The notes under the pieces: generated by a model | Told to the model about the DNA's origin: nothing | The model's database searches: none | What the model saw: the letters and a program-made list of their open reading frames with translations, nothing else | Part shown: positions 39,001 to 45,834 of the stretch, piece by piece | Layout of the letters: every line of letters begins with the position of its first letter | Numbering within the stretch: position 1 is the first letter of the stretch | DNA from: an uncultured Myxococcales bacterium | Lineage (GTDB): Bacteria > Myxococcota_A > UBA9042 > DTJE01 | Assembly: GCA_903857665.1 (NCBI GenBank) | Contig: CAIOFV010000033.1 | Span: 1-55,467 of the forward strand | DNA: 55,467 nt | Reading direction: 5' to 3' | Translations under genes and position numbers: made by a program

Positions 39001-39836
39001 TCCAGCAGGTCGGCCTCCAGCGTCAGGCGGGCTTCCCGGGACTCCTTCACGGATGCGGACATCCGCAGGCCGGCCCGGGCGCCGGATTGGGACGCTTCGG
39101 CGTCGCCGGTATTCGATGGACGCACGTCCAGCAGCGTGCCGTCGGCAGGGGAGGCCAGGGTCATCGTCGCGTCGAGGCGTCCGCCGGCGATCCGGACCGC
39201 CGCGTCCAGGTCCAGGCCCTGGAGCGTTCGAATCGTCGCGATCGCCGCGTTGCGGGTCACGATCTGCGCGAAGTGGACGTCCCGGACGGTGAACGAGGAC
39301 ACGACCAGGTCGAGGCCTTCGACCTCCATCATCCGCGAGCGGGGCGTCGGGGGCAGCGGCGCAGGCCGGGTCGGAGCCAGGCCGGCCAGGACATCGTCGA
39401 GGCTCGTCCGCCCGGAGGCATCGACCACGACGGTGACGGAAACGCCGCGGATGGCGATCGGGTCGATGCGGATGCGGCCGGTGAGCAGCGCGGGGACGTC
39501 CGCGGTTGCCTCGAACGCCTCGACGACCGCGAAGTCCGGCGCGAAGGGGCGCTGCCGGGGCGGCTGCGCGACGCGAAGCCCGGCGAGGGTCACGCGCCCG
39601 GACAGCGAGATGGATGCGGAATCGACGTCGATCTCCAGCCCGGTCGCATTCCGCACTGCCTCGACCCACCGGGCCTTCACGGCAGGATGATCCAGGTGGG
39701 TGAGCACCCAGGCGACCGCGCCCACCGCAACCACCAAGACGACCAGCAGCGCTGCCGCCCCAAGGGCCAGGGCGCGGACCCACCGGCGCTTCCGGCGTCC
39801 TGGGGCCACCACGGATCTGGCCGAATCGTCCGACAT
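36030..39836 (-). CDS. AsmA-like (YdbH-type) inter-membrane bridge protein
   Basis: 1268 residues from ATG 39836 (TTG 39848 also possible). One N-terminal membrane helix (about 22-46, ALGAAALLVVLVVAVGAVAW) leaves the rest in the periplasm. Residues about 50-200 look like the AsmA N-domain (ATGLEIDVDSASISLSGRVTLAGL, then IRIDPIAIRGVSVTVVVDASG). About 900 residues of regular short beta strands follow, as expected for a long lipid-transporting groove (RDVHF, VSADVSGLALL, LRLG...), ending with the tail IPVGPLVRRFLGGVFAVHG. AsmA family proteins such as TamB, YhdP and YdbH carry phospholipids to the outer membrane. It heads a four-gene minus-strand operon. The YdbH link rests on the DUF1318-like lipoprotein directly downstream. 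Confidence 0.8.
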   Translation of the reverse strand: MSDDSARSVVAPGRRKRRWVRALALGAAALLVVLVVAVGAVAWVLTHLDHPAVKARWVEAVRNATGLEIDVDSASISLSGRVTLAGLRVAQPPRQRPFAPDFAVVEAFEATADVPALLTGRIRIDPIAIRGVSVTVVVDASGRTSLDDVLAGLAPTRPAPLPPTPRSRMMEVEGLDLVVSSFTVRDVHFAQIVTRNAAIATIRTLQGLDLDAAVRIAGGRLDATMTLASPADGTLLDVRPSNTGDAEASQSGARAGLRMSASVKESREARLTLEADLLDQSFDTRLQKEALGLRAEASATFDPAAGEIRLRLDRLDVAGGALAASGRATLPDDPRDGVIAVIEEATVVARTDPIAQILQSLLPRLKAVGGTLSADVSGLALLDRAPGVAFRGPVSIRAGLASGSFEQAGLKADGSGIEGSLEARVGPDGVVSSDLRLAARGLVAESGTSRVEGTGLIVEVGVGDLALADAVHGKPVGSARLAIAATSLEARTAQASVALALRPPAVLEARRGADGHVWARLDLPVERLSARLSDGRGVGPLGPSRLTASTEGMGIAGDGPWNWTGAATAQAVLPGMRLDASARKPGDVVSWDLGLHGALPGAFVGLLPASARRMLEGPGPGVALVASGLASRGDGRGMPSISATASGELTRLGIRAGGHRLDVPAIRLRLGLAADRPEPELTADVTMERSRLDGRPLADRVVLAATSRGIAGGRSARVTMTADAGGPTTSPILDAHLDTDWRRAARSIGWTARGTLRRTAGLRDALPAEMASRLAGIECDEVSLDGSGLLDGLSSGPSGLPAMPPDLVRSLRGNAALGILLKGLRVKSGEIRVDAPEVKVTSRVDAREAEVEATLVLSQPALAVKAGTRSFAASAIAAEARVRLPRDQGFRQAAVSLTASVAEASQDVWAPYPVKGLTLSVRGAVSPGALRLDKVVLDHPGGGTRLEFTADAEASPGGGGTGEAQAGLHARSLRIEGLLDQDLGAVRGAPETFRGTGRIRVPFRVESGNGNRLNLLASVESTDVSMDVPGAGFSLVGARGRMPVSEELQILPDGSLTVVQGPGGSPWSRVRFHDLNPYLKGGWFATDRVTLGRIAAGPLAGNLRLDRTVLALDQMQATWRGGTVTGQLVVERGSDDTRAWFKGDVTGVEPGPDGEGLDANVALRVSMRHQDVDGRVQLIRLGRNQLRSLLDLWDPMMENVSANRIRKVLFVGYPRSARIRMDGGFLSARVELGGIASVVRIDEIRGIPVGPLVRRFLGGVFAVHGGSP

Positions 39837-39994
39837 CCATCTTCCCAATGGGGTCGCGGGGAGGAGCCGTTCGCGCCCCGACCCGATGTTCGCGACGCGT
39901 CCCTCTGCCGATTGCCTAGTCTACCGGTCAAGCCCCCCCCGGCGCAACGGCGGGTGCGGTGCGGGCCATGCCTGAAGGGCGATCCCGGTCGGGG

Positions 39995-40558
39995 TCAATT
40001 CCGCGACGTGCACGTGCCGTTGCCGCAGACCTTGCCTTCGGCCGCGCAGTCCCGGACCCACCCCTCCATCCCCAGGGGCGTGCAGGCGGTCACGATGTCG
40101 TTGTGGCAGAGCGGGGTCGACGAGGTCGGAGGACATGTGGAATTCAGCACGCACGCGGCCATCCAGACCTCGGTCCCGTCCTGGACGACCTTGCCCGACT
40201 GGCACGTGAAGCCGCTCGACGTCGCGCACTTCCGGTCGAGGGCCCAGGCCCAGTAGCCGGCCGCCAGGCACTGGCCCGGGTAGGTGTTCGAGGGATCGCA
40301 TCCCCAGGTGCCGACCCGGTCGGCCTTGCACGCGACCGGCGGATCCGCGAAGCAGACGCCGTTCTCGCACGTCGTCCCGGCCCCGCACGTGGTGGTCTCC
40401 CACTTCAACGGCCCCTTGTCGCCCCCGCCGTTGCAGGCCCAGGCGACGTTGCCGTCGCAATGGCCGCTCCCCGACAAGCACTCCGCGCCGGCGCAGGCCG
40501 CGAAGGGGAGGGCCAGGAGGCATGCCACGAGAACCTGCTGGTAGCGCCGGCGCAGCAT
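39995..40558 (-). CDS. Cysteine-rich lipoprotein
   Basis: 187 residues from ATG 40558. The signal sequence ends with FAAC (Cys22), a probable lipobox. Seventeen cysteines in the mature part are spread in pairs (GHCDGNVAWACNGGG, CGAGTTCENGVCF, WGCDPSNTYPGQC, CVLNSTCPPTSSTPLC, VCGNGTC), fitting a small disulfide-rich extracellular protein. It does not have the regular C-x-D-x-x-x-C repeats of the first genes. The signature is that of the many lipoproteins of unknown function in Myxococcota. A possible -10 TAGCAT on the minus strand lies about 30 bases upstream. Confidence 0.75.
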   Translation of the reverse strand: MLRRRYQQVLVACLLALPFAACAGAECLSGSGHCDGNVAWACNGGGDKGPLKWETTTCGAGTTCENGVCFADPPVACKADRVGTWGCDPSNTYPGQCLAAGYWAWALDRKCATSSGFTCQSGKVVQDGTEVWMAACVLNSTCPPTSSTPLCHNDIVTACTPLGMEGWVRDCAAEGKVCGNGTCTSRN

Positions 40559-40701
40559 CGTGGGGCTCCGTTCAAGGGCGCGAGATGCTACCACGCGAGG
40601 ACATTCCCGGGGGCCTGCATCGTCGTCCCGGCACCCCGGCGCTCGCCGTTCCTTCCCAGCGACCCCGCGCGTCCGATGGTTCCGGGCTCCCGGATTGCGG
40701 G

Positions 40702-41274
40702 TTGACCGGCGGCGGCGGTAGGATCCGCGCGTCCGGACGGAGTTCACCCCTGCTGATCGCCAACCCAGCCATCGTGGGACCCGACCCGCGGATCCTCGTC
40801 CTGGGCAGTTTCCCCGGCCCGCTGTCCCTCGAGATGCGCCAGTACTACGCCCATCCTCGCAACGCCTTCTGGGCCATCCTGGGGGCGCTGTGCGGGTTCG
40901 ATGCAGCGTCTCCCTACCCGGACCGGGTGGCGGCCCTCCTCCGGGCGGGCGTGGCCGTCTGGGACGTCGTGGAGCGCTGCCGGAGGGACGGTTCCGAGGA
41001 CTCGGCCATCACCGAGCCGCGGCCGGCCGACGTGCCGGGCCTTCTGGCGACCCACCCGGGCCTCGGCCGGGTCGTGATCAACGGGAAGTCGGCGGCCCGG
41101 CTGTACCGGTTGCTGATCGGCCCCCTGCCGGGTTGCGCGGTCGTCGTTCCGTCCACCAGTCCGGCCCATGCGCGGATGACCCTGGCGGAAAAGACGGAGG
41201 CATGGCGGGAGGCCCTGCGGGGTTCCGGGGTGACGCTCGCGGAAGGGGGGAGGATTGCGACGTCCGGGAAGTGA
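40702..41274 (+). CDS. Uracil/hypoxanthine-DNA glycosylase superfamily, deoxyinosine type
   Basis: About 190 residues if started at TTG 40702; CTG 40750, just before the conserved part, is also possible and no good ribosome site decides. The core is typical of the HDG (DNA-deoxyinosine glycosylase) branch of the uracil-DNA glycosylase superfamily: ILVLGSFPGPLSLEMRQYY, AHPRNAFWAIL, GVAVWDVVERCRRDGSEDSA, VVINGKSAARLY, and VVPSTSPAHARM. Such enzymes remove hypoxanthine (from deaminated adenine) or uracil from DNA. The Asn in AHPRN and the Ser-x-Ser-Pro-Ala loop are kept, so it should be active. Confidence 0.85.
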   Translation: MTGGGGRIRASGRSSPLLIANPAIVGPDPRILVLGSFPGPLSLEMRQYYAHPRNAFWAILGALCGFDAASPYPDRVAALLRAGVAVWDVVERCRRDGSEDSAITEPRPADVPGLLATHPGLGRVVINGKSAARLYRLLIGPLPGCAVVVPSTSPAHARMTLAEKTEAWREALRGSGVTLAEGGRIATSGK

Positions 41275-41905
41275 GCGTCCCTCCACGCGGACCGGGCTTC
41301 AGACCGGCCTCCTGGGCCTGCTCGTCCTGGGCCTGGTGGTGCCGTCCCTGCCGACCCTGGCCGCCGAGGATGCCGGCTCGGTGCGGGTGGGGCCCGTGCG
41401 CGTCGAGGCCCCCCGCAGCCCCCGGGGGCGCTTCCTCGCGATCTCGCTGGCCATCGGCGAGCGTCCCCTGTGGCGCTCGACGTCCGCTGCCGCGTCTTCC
41501 GCGTCCTGGCCCGTCCGCCTGCGGGCATACACGGCGAAACGCCACCCCCTGGTCTTCACGGTCGTGTCCGCCGACCCCGGCGCCCCGGTCCCGCGCCCTC
41601 GCTCGCGACTTCGCTGGGCCGGCCGCGCCGGGACGGTCCGGGAACAGGACGCGGCCCTCGCCTCGGTGCTGCCCGACCTCGTGACCGACTATGGCGCCGG
41701 AACTCTCGACGACCCCGGGGAACCTCGTGGCCTTGCCGCCGCCGCCGCCGAGCCGTCCTTGCCGACCCTCCGGGTTGACGGCCGTCCAGTTCGCTGTAGG
41801 ACGCACCTGGACTGGCCCCCTGCGGACGGCGAGCATCGGATGGAGTGTGGCCCGTTCACGGTGGTGGTCGAAACGTCGTGGGTTCAGCCGAAGGCCGGAC
41901 GGTAG
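41255..41905 (+). CDS. Secreted protein of unknown function
   Basis: 216 residues from TTG 41255, with GGGGGAGGA directly in front; the start overlaps the end of the glycosylase gene by 20 bases. Residues 1-36 form a signal peptide (LLGLLVLGLVVPSLPTLAA-ED). The mature part is beta-rich with Arg- and Pro-rich loops, two cysteines near the end (RCRTHLDW, MECGPFTV) that could pair, and a C-terminal PFTVVVETSW. No known family. Compact codon use supports a real gene. Convergent with the cysteine-rich lipoprotein gene downstream (33 bases between stops). Confidence 0.65.
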   Translation: MRRPGSERPSTRTGLQTGLLGLLVLGLVVPSLPTLAAEDAGSVRVGPVRVEAPRSPRGRFLAISLAIGERPLWRSTSAAASSASWPVRLRAYTAKRHPLVFTVVSADPGAPVPRPRSRLRWAGRAGTVREQDAALASVLPDLVTDYGAGTLDDPGEPRGLAAAAAEPSLPTLRVDGRPVRCRTHLDWPPADGEHRMECGPFTVVVETSWVQPKAGR

Positions 41906-41938
41906 AAGGGGCGCATCTCGGGCCGACCGATCAGCGCA

Positions 41939-43408
41939 TCACGGATCGCCGACCGCGGCCGTGTCCTCGCCGGGTGTCGCGTCGCCGGCCGCCGGGTCCG
42001 GGGCATCGCCCATCGCGCAGCCGCCCGACACCTTCTGGTAGCAGAACCGGATGCACTTCTTGCCCTGTGACACGCCCTTGTCGTCCTTGATGTCCTGGCA
42101 CTGCCAGCCCTGGGGGCACGGGTTCTTGCTGTCGGATCCGCAGGGCGGCATGCAGTAGGAACCCTTGTCCTCGTTGGTCTTCGGGTCCTTGAACCCGATG
42201 CACAGCGTGTCCTTGTCACCGCAGGGATCGTCCGCCTGCTGATCGCAGACCTGGCAGTACTTGCCCACGGCGGTTTCGCACTTCGACTGGCCGAGGTTGC
42301 AGACCTGGCCGCAGCCGCACCAGAAGTTCGCGTCGCAGCCGCGATCGATGCAGACCTTGTTCGATGAATCGCACAGCTTCGAGGCCGACTTGCAGTCGAA
42401 GTCGATGAGGCAGCCCGCCTTGCAGGTCCGAGTGTCCGCGTCGCAGTAGGTTTCCGGGTCGCGGCAGTCGATCGGCGAAAAACACATGCCCGGAACGGAG
42501 CAGTGGCCCTTGACGCAGTCCCACTCCTTCCCTTCCATGGGCACCGGATCGTCGCATCCCTGGATGTTGCTGTCGGCCAGCGAACCCGTGCAGGCGTCCT
42601 GGCAAAGGCCCGCGTTGCAGACCTTCTTCGACCCGCATTCCGTGTCGGCCGTGCATCCGTCCACGCAGTTGTGCGTGGTCGGCAGGCAGGCCTGGCCGAA
42701 CCCGCAGGACAGCGCATCGCGGCACCCGCACTTGTGGAGGTCCAGCCAGCACTTCTCGCCCTGCCCGCAATCGGCGTCCTTTTCGCAGCGAGCCTGGAGC
42801 CCGCCGCAGTTCATGTTCCCGGGGACGCAGACGCCGTTGACGAGGTCGCCATCCAGCAATGCGCACATGTAGGTGCCGGGAATCGCCCCTTCGACCGCGC
42901 AGGCGCCGGTGCTGAGGGGGCACCACGGTGCGCAGACCTTCTGGGGCAGCGTGGTGGTCAGGCCGGCGACCGTGATCGTGTCCACGCAGTGGGACATCTG
43001 GCCCGTGCACTGCCGGTCGGTATCGCAGGTCGCGCAGGCGGGCAGCAGCGGGCTGCACGTCTTGGTGCAGGCGTCGCAGTATGCCTCGGAGCCGCAGTTC
43101 TTGTCCTCCCGGCATCCGTTGGCGGTCTTGGCGTCCGGAACCTCGATGCACTTGTACTCGCAGTCGCACGCGAATGTCGCGCCCTTCGCCGTGATGCAGT
43201 CCGCGTCGGTTTCGCACTCGTGGCGCGGGCCCGGGTCCAGGGTCGTGGCGCCGTCGGGAAGATCGGAGGGATCGACGCCGTCCTGGAACAAGATCGTGTC
43301 CGTCGTCGCGACGACGTCCGACGTCCCCTTGGACCCGCCGCACGCCGTCAGGCCGAAGGCCGTCGCCATCGCGACCAGGGCCACGAGCCTCGTACACCAC
43401 CGGTTCAT
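41939..43408 (-). CDS. Large cysteine-rich lipoprotein
   Basis: 489 residues from ATG 43408, six bases after GGAGG. Lipobox LTAC (Cys23), an Asp/Thr linker (SDVVATTDTILFQDGVDPSDL) and then about 60 cysteines in irregular C-x2-6-C groups (CETDADCIT, CATCDTDRQCTG, CEKDADCGQGEKCW, CWCGCGQVC-like blocks). The motif C-x-x-D-x-D-C recurs. It ends in a Pro/Asp-rich tail. This looks like the EGF/Dickkopf-type lipoproteins common in myxobacteria; adhesin, receptor or protease-shield are all possible. TATGAT at 43481-43476 on the minus strand may be its -10. Confidence 0.8.
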   Translation of the reverse strand: MNRWCTRLVALVAMATAFGLTACGGSKGTSDVVATTDTILFQDGVDPSDLPDGATTLDPGPRHECETDADCITAKGATFACDCEYKCIEVPDAKTANGCREDKNCGSEAYCDACTKTCSPLLPACATCDTDRQCTGQMSHCVDTITVAGLTTTLPQKVCAPWCPLSTGACAVEGAIPGTYMCALLDGDLVNGVCVPGNMNCGGLQARCEKDADCGQGEKCWLDLHKCGCRDALSCGFGQACLPTTHNCVDGCTADTECGSKKVCNAGLCQDACTGSLADSNIQGCDDPVPMEGKEWDCVKGHCSVPGMCFSPIDCRDPETYCDADTRTCKAGCLIDFDCKSASKLCDSSNKVCIDRGCDANFWCGCGQVCNLGQSKCETAVGKYCQVCDQQADDPCGDKDTLCIGFKDPKTNEDKGSYCMPPCGSDSKNPCPQGWQCQDIKDDKGVSQGKKCIRFCYQKVSGGCAMGDAPDPAAGDATPGEDTAAVGDP

Positions 43409-43535
43409 TCGCATCCTCCGTCGTCGAGGGAGCCGTCCCCGCCGGGCCTTCCCATCCGGGAGGCCCGCCACGGGAATCATAGGGAATCCGGTCGCTCGGC
43501 AAGAAGGCCGCCGCGGCCGGTCCGTCAACGGGGTC

Positions 43536-44684
43536 TCAAGGGGCCAGCACGTCCACCGCGTTCACCGTGCCGCCGCCGCCCACGAAGAACAGGCGTCGAC
43601 CGGCGACTTCGGGGGTGCCGCGGGCGCCGTAGACCAGCGACAGGCGGACCATCGGGGCGCCATCCGTCGCCCGCAGCAGCCACAGCCCGCGGTCGCCTCC
43701 GACCACGATCGCGTTTCCGACCGCAACCGGGGTGCCCGCTGCCGTGGTGGCCAGCCGTGTCCGCCATTTCATCGAACCGTCGGCCCTTCGCAAGGCCACC
43801 ACCGCGCCGTCGGCCGTACCCGTGATCAGCAGGTCGCCGATCACCAGGGGACGGCTGGGCCCGAATTCCCGGGCGCGCCAGAGGCGTTCACCGTCGGACA
43901 GGCGCACGGCCGCCGGGCCTTCGCCGAAGGCCGAAGCGTACACCACCCCGTCCGCCACCACCGGGGTCGCGTCCGCGTCGGCAGCGCCGCGAACGTCCTG
44001 CGCCAGGTCGGACTCCCACAACACCTTGCCCGTCGCCGCATCCAGCGCAGCCAGGGTCCCGTCGGAAAAGCCGGCCAGGACCCGATCGCCAACGACGGTC
44101 GGCGACGCCACGCCCTCGGCGCTCATCAGCCGCGGGCGGTCGCGATGGGTTTCCCACTTGAACACGCCGGTGGCCGTATCGATGGCGTAGATCTTGTCGA
44201 TCGTCGAGGCCGCGAACACCAGCCCCTGCCACGCCGCGACGTCGCCGTAGAAGCCGGCGTCCGCGCAGAACGGCTTGTCCCACGTCGCCTTGCCGGTGGC
44301 CGGATCCAGCCGGTACAGGCAGCCGTCGGACGACGCGACGAACAGGCCGCTGCCGATCATCGCGGGCTTGCCGCGGACCGCGCCTCGCGTCTGGAACTCC
44401 CAGGCCACGCGACCATCCTCGGACTGGAGCGCCAGGACCAGGCCGTTCTTCACGCCGCAGTACACCAGGGCACTTCCGGCCGGGGCCAGGCACTGCCCGA
44501 AGTCGCTGGGCGTCAACGCGAACGAATCGTTGTCGTAGGCAAGGAATCCCCACACCGGGGCGAACGATGCTTCGATGCCCTGGGGACCGGCCGGGGGTGC
44601 CGGGGGGGCCGGCGGGGTCTGCGCCAGGATCGGGAGGGGGATCAGCAGGGCCAGCAGGAACGTCGCGGCGGACGTGCGCATCAT
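43536..44684 (-). CDS. bamB: Outer membrane assembly factor BamB-like PQQ propeller
   Basis: 382 residues from ATG 44684 (an upstream GTG at 44726 is less likely). A signal peptide ends at AQTP (no clear lipobox), then a Pro-rich linker and a PQQ-type propeller with blade motifs such as ALQSEDGRVAWEFQT, YRLDPATGKATWDK, YAIDTATGVFKWET and AALDAATGKVLWES. BamB helps the BAM complex insert beta-barrel proteins. In E. coli bamB follows yfgM, as here. Lack of a lipobox is odd for BamB, so a BamB-like role is inferred mainly from the neighbour. Confidence 0.75.
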   Translation of the reverse strand: MMRTSAATFLLALLIPLPILAQTPPAPPAPPAGPQGIEASFAPVWGFLAYDNDSFALTPSDFGQCLAPAGSALVYCGVKNGLVLALQSEDGRVAWEFQTRGAVRGKPAMIGSGLFVASSDGCLYRLDPATGKATWDKPFCADAGFYGDVAAWQGLVFAASTIDKIYAIDTATGVFKWETHRDRPRLMSAEGVASPTVVGDRVLAGFSDGTLAALDAATGKVLWESDLAQDVRGAADADATPVVADGVVYASAFGEGPAAVRLSDGERLWRAREFGPSRPLVIGDLLITGTADGAVVALRRADGSMKWRTRLATTAAGTPVAVGNAIVVGGDRGLWLLRATDGAPMVRLSLVYGARGTPEVAGRRLFFVGGGGTVNAVDVLAP

Positions 44685-44730
44685 CAGGCCCCCACGGTTG
44701 CGATTCCGGGCGAGTGACTGCGTCACAGGC

Positions 44731-45516
44731 TCAGCGCACCGTCTGCAGACGCTCCTCGAGGGTCTTGCGCGTCACCAGTTGCGGACCGGGCATGTGATCG
44801 ACGGGCCCGTTCAGCGCATCGACGCCCTTCTGGTAGAACTCGGCCGCCTTCGCCGTATCGGACGCGTCGTCGGGGCGGACCTTCGCGCCCGGGTTGTACA
44901 GGTCGCCGAGGTGCAGGAACGCGTTGGCGCGCGCAAGCCCGGACTCGGCCTTCGCCTGCTCGCCGAACGCCTTTTCGGCCTCCGCGCGATTGCCCGCCTG
45001 GTCCGAAGCGATCCCGTACGCCTCCCACGCCAGCCAGGCGAACGGGGACGTCGCGTTCGCGCCCAGGTACGCCTTCCAGGCGGTCGCCGCAGCCGCGGCA
45101 TCACCGGCCTTCATGGCCGCCGCGCCCTTGGACAACTGCGCCGCGCCTGCCAGGTCGGACTTCGCGTTGGAAGCCAGGAACTTGTCCAGGGCCTCCAGCG
45201 CCTGCCTGGCGCGATTCTGCTCGTCGGCGTCGGCCTTCTTCCGGGCCTCGGCGTCGGGTTCCTCCTTCAGGTTCGGCTGGGCCGCCAGGGGCGCCGCCGC
45301 TTTCAGGAACGCGCTGGACCGGTCGATGGCGCGGCTGTCGCCCAGCCGCGACAGCAGGACGCCCCCCACGATCCCGACTACGATCAGCGCCGCGCCCGCG
45401 CCGACCCAGGCGCCGTACAGACGAAAGATCTCGACCAGTTTCCCCATGGACTCCTGGAATTCGTCCGGGGCCGCGAGTTCCTTCTTGGTGACCTTGCTGA
45501 CTTTCTGTGCCGCCAT
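44731..45516 (-). CDS. yfgM: YfgM-like TPR protein (translocon/envelope chaperone)
   Basis: 261 residues. One membrane helix (about 36-58, AGAALIVVGIVGGVLLSRLG) after a lysine-rich cytosolic start, then Ala-rich TPR helices in the periplasm (ALEALDKFLASNAKSDLAG, AWKAYLGANATSPFAWLAW, EAEKAFGEQAKAESG, KAAEFYQKGVDAL). E. coli YfgM has this layout, binds SecYEG with PpiD and affects outer-membrane protein delivery. It ends 46 bases before bamB, matching E. coli gene order. Other TPR_21 proteins cannot be excluded. Confidence 0.8.
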   Translation of the reverse strand: MAAQKVSKVTKKELAAPDEFQESMGKLVEIFRLYGAWVGAGAALIVVGIVGGVLLSRLGDSRAIDRSSAFLKAAAPLAAQPNLKEEPDAEARKKADADEQNRARQALEALDKFLASNAKSDLAGAAQLSKGAAAMKAGDAAAAATAWKAYLGANATSPFAWLAWEAYGIASDQAGNRAEAEKAFGEQAKAESGLARANAFLHLGDLYNPGAKVRPDDASDTAKAAEFYQKGVDALNGPVDHMPGPQLVTRKTLEERLQTVR

Positions 45517-45576
45517 CGGTGCCTGTCCTGTTCAAGGTCAGCGCCCGGCCCCTTGCCGGACGCCGTTGGAAACCAG

Positions 45577-45647
45577 TTCTCCGGCAGGGATTCGAACCCC
45601 GATACCAGGAGCCAAAGTCCTGTGTCCTGCCATTGGACGACCGGAGA
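45577..45647 (-). tRNA. tRNA-Gln (anticodon UUG)
   Basis: On the minus strand a 71-base cloverleaf. Acceptor stem TCTCCGG pairs with CCGGAGA. The D stem is GTCC/GGAC. The anticodon stem CAGGA/TCCTG carries the loop CTTTGGC with anticodon TTG (UUG, Gln). A four-base variable region is followed by the T-arm GGGG-TTCGAAT-CCCT. The 3' CCA is not encoded; the discriminator is A. It lies 60 bases upstream of yfgM on the same strand. Confidence 0.93.
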
Positions 45648-45668
45648 GTACGCCCCTCAGGCGGAGGC

Positions 45669-45697
45669 TTTCTACCATCATCGCCGCGGTTCGGCAA
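45669..45697 (-). promoter_or_regulatory. Predicted promoter of tRNA-Gln
   Basis: On the minus strand TTGCCG (45697-45692), 17-base spacer, TAGAAA (45674-45669), 22 bases before the tRNA 5' end. The rest of 45648-45834, up to the pilY1 stop, holds no other gene that I can see. Confidence 0.45.
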
Positions 45698-45834
45698 GCC
45701 TCGCGAGGCCGGCGTGGGCCCCCGGTTTCTGCTCCCGCCCGAGCGCGAAGGCGGAGACGACGGGTTCTGGCAGGAAACTCGCGCCGGAGACGCAGCCGCC
45801 TCGGGCGCACTCGACGATCGCGCCTTGTCCTGCG

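Noticed and set aside
45648..45834. Possible small gene between tRNA-Gln and pilY1
   Set aside because: No frame with a start and ribosome site and a sensible protein; only the predicted tRNA promoter is supported.
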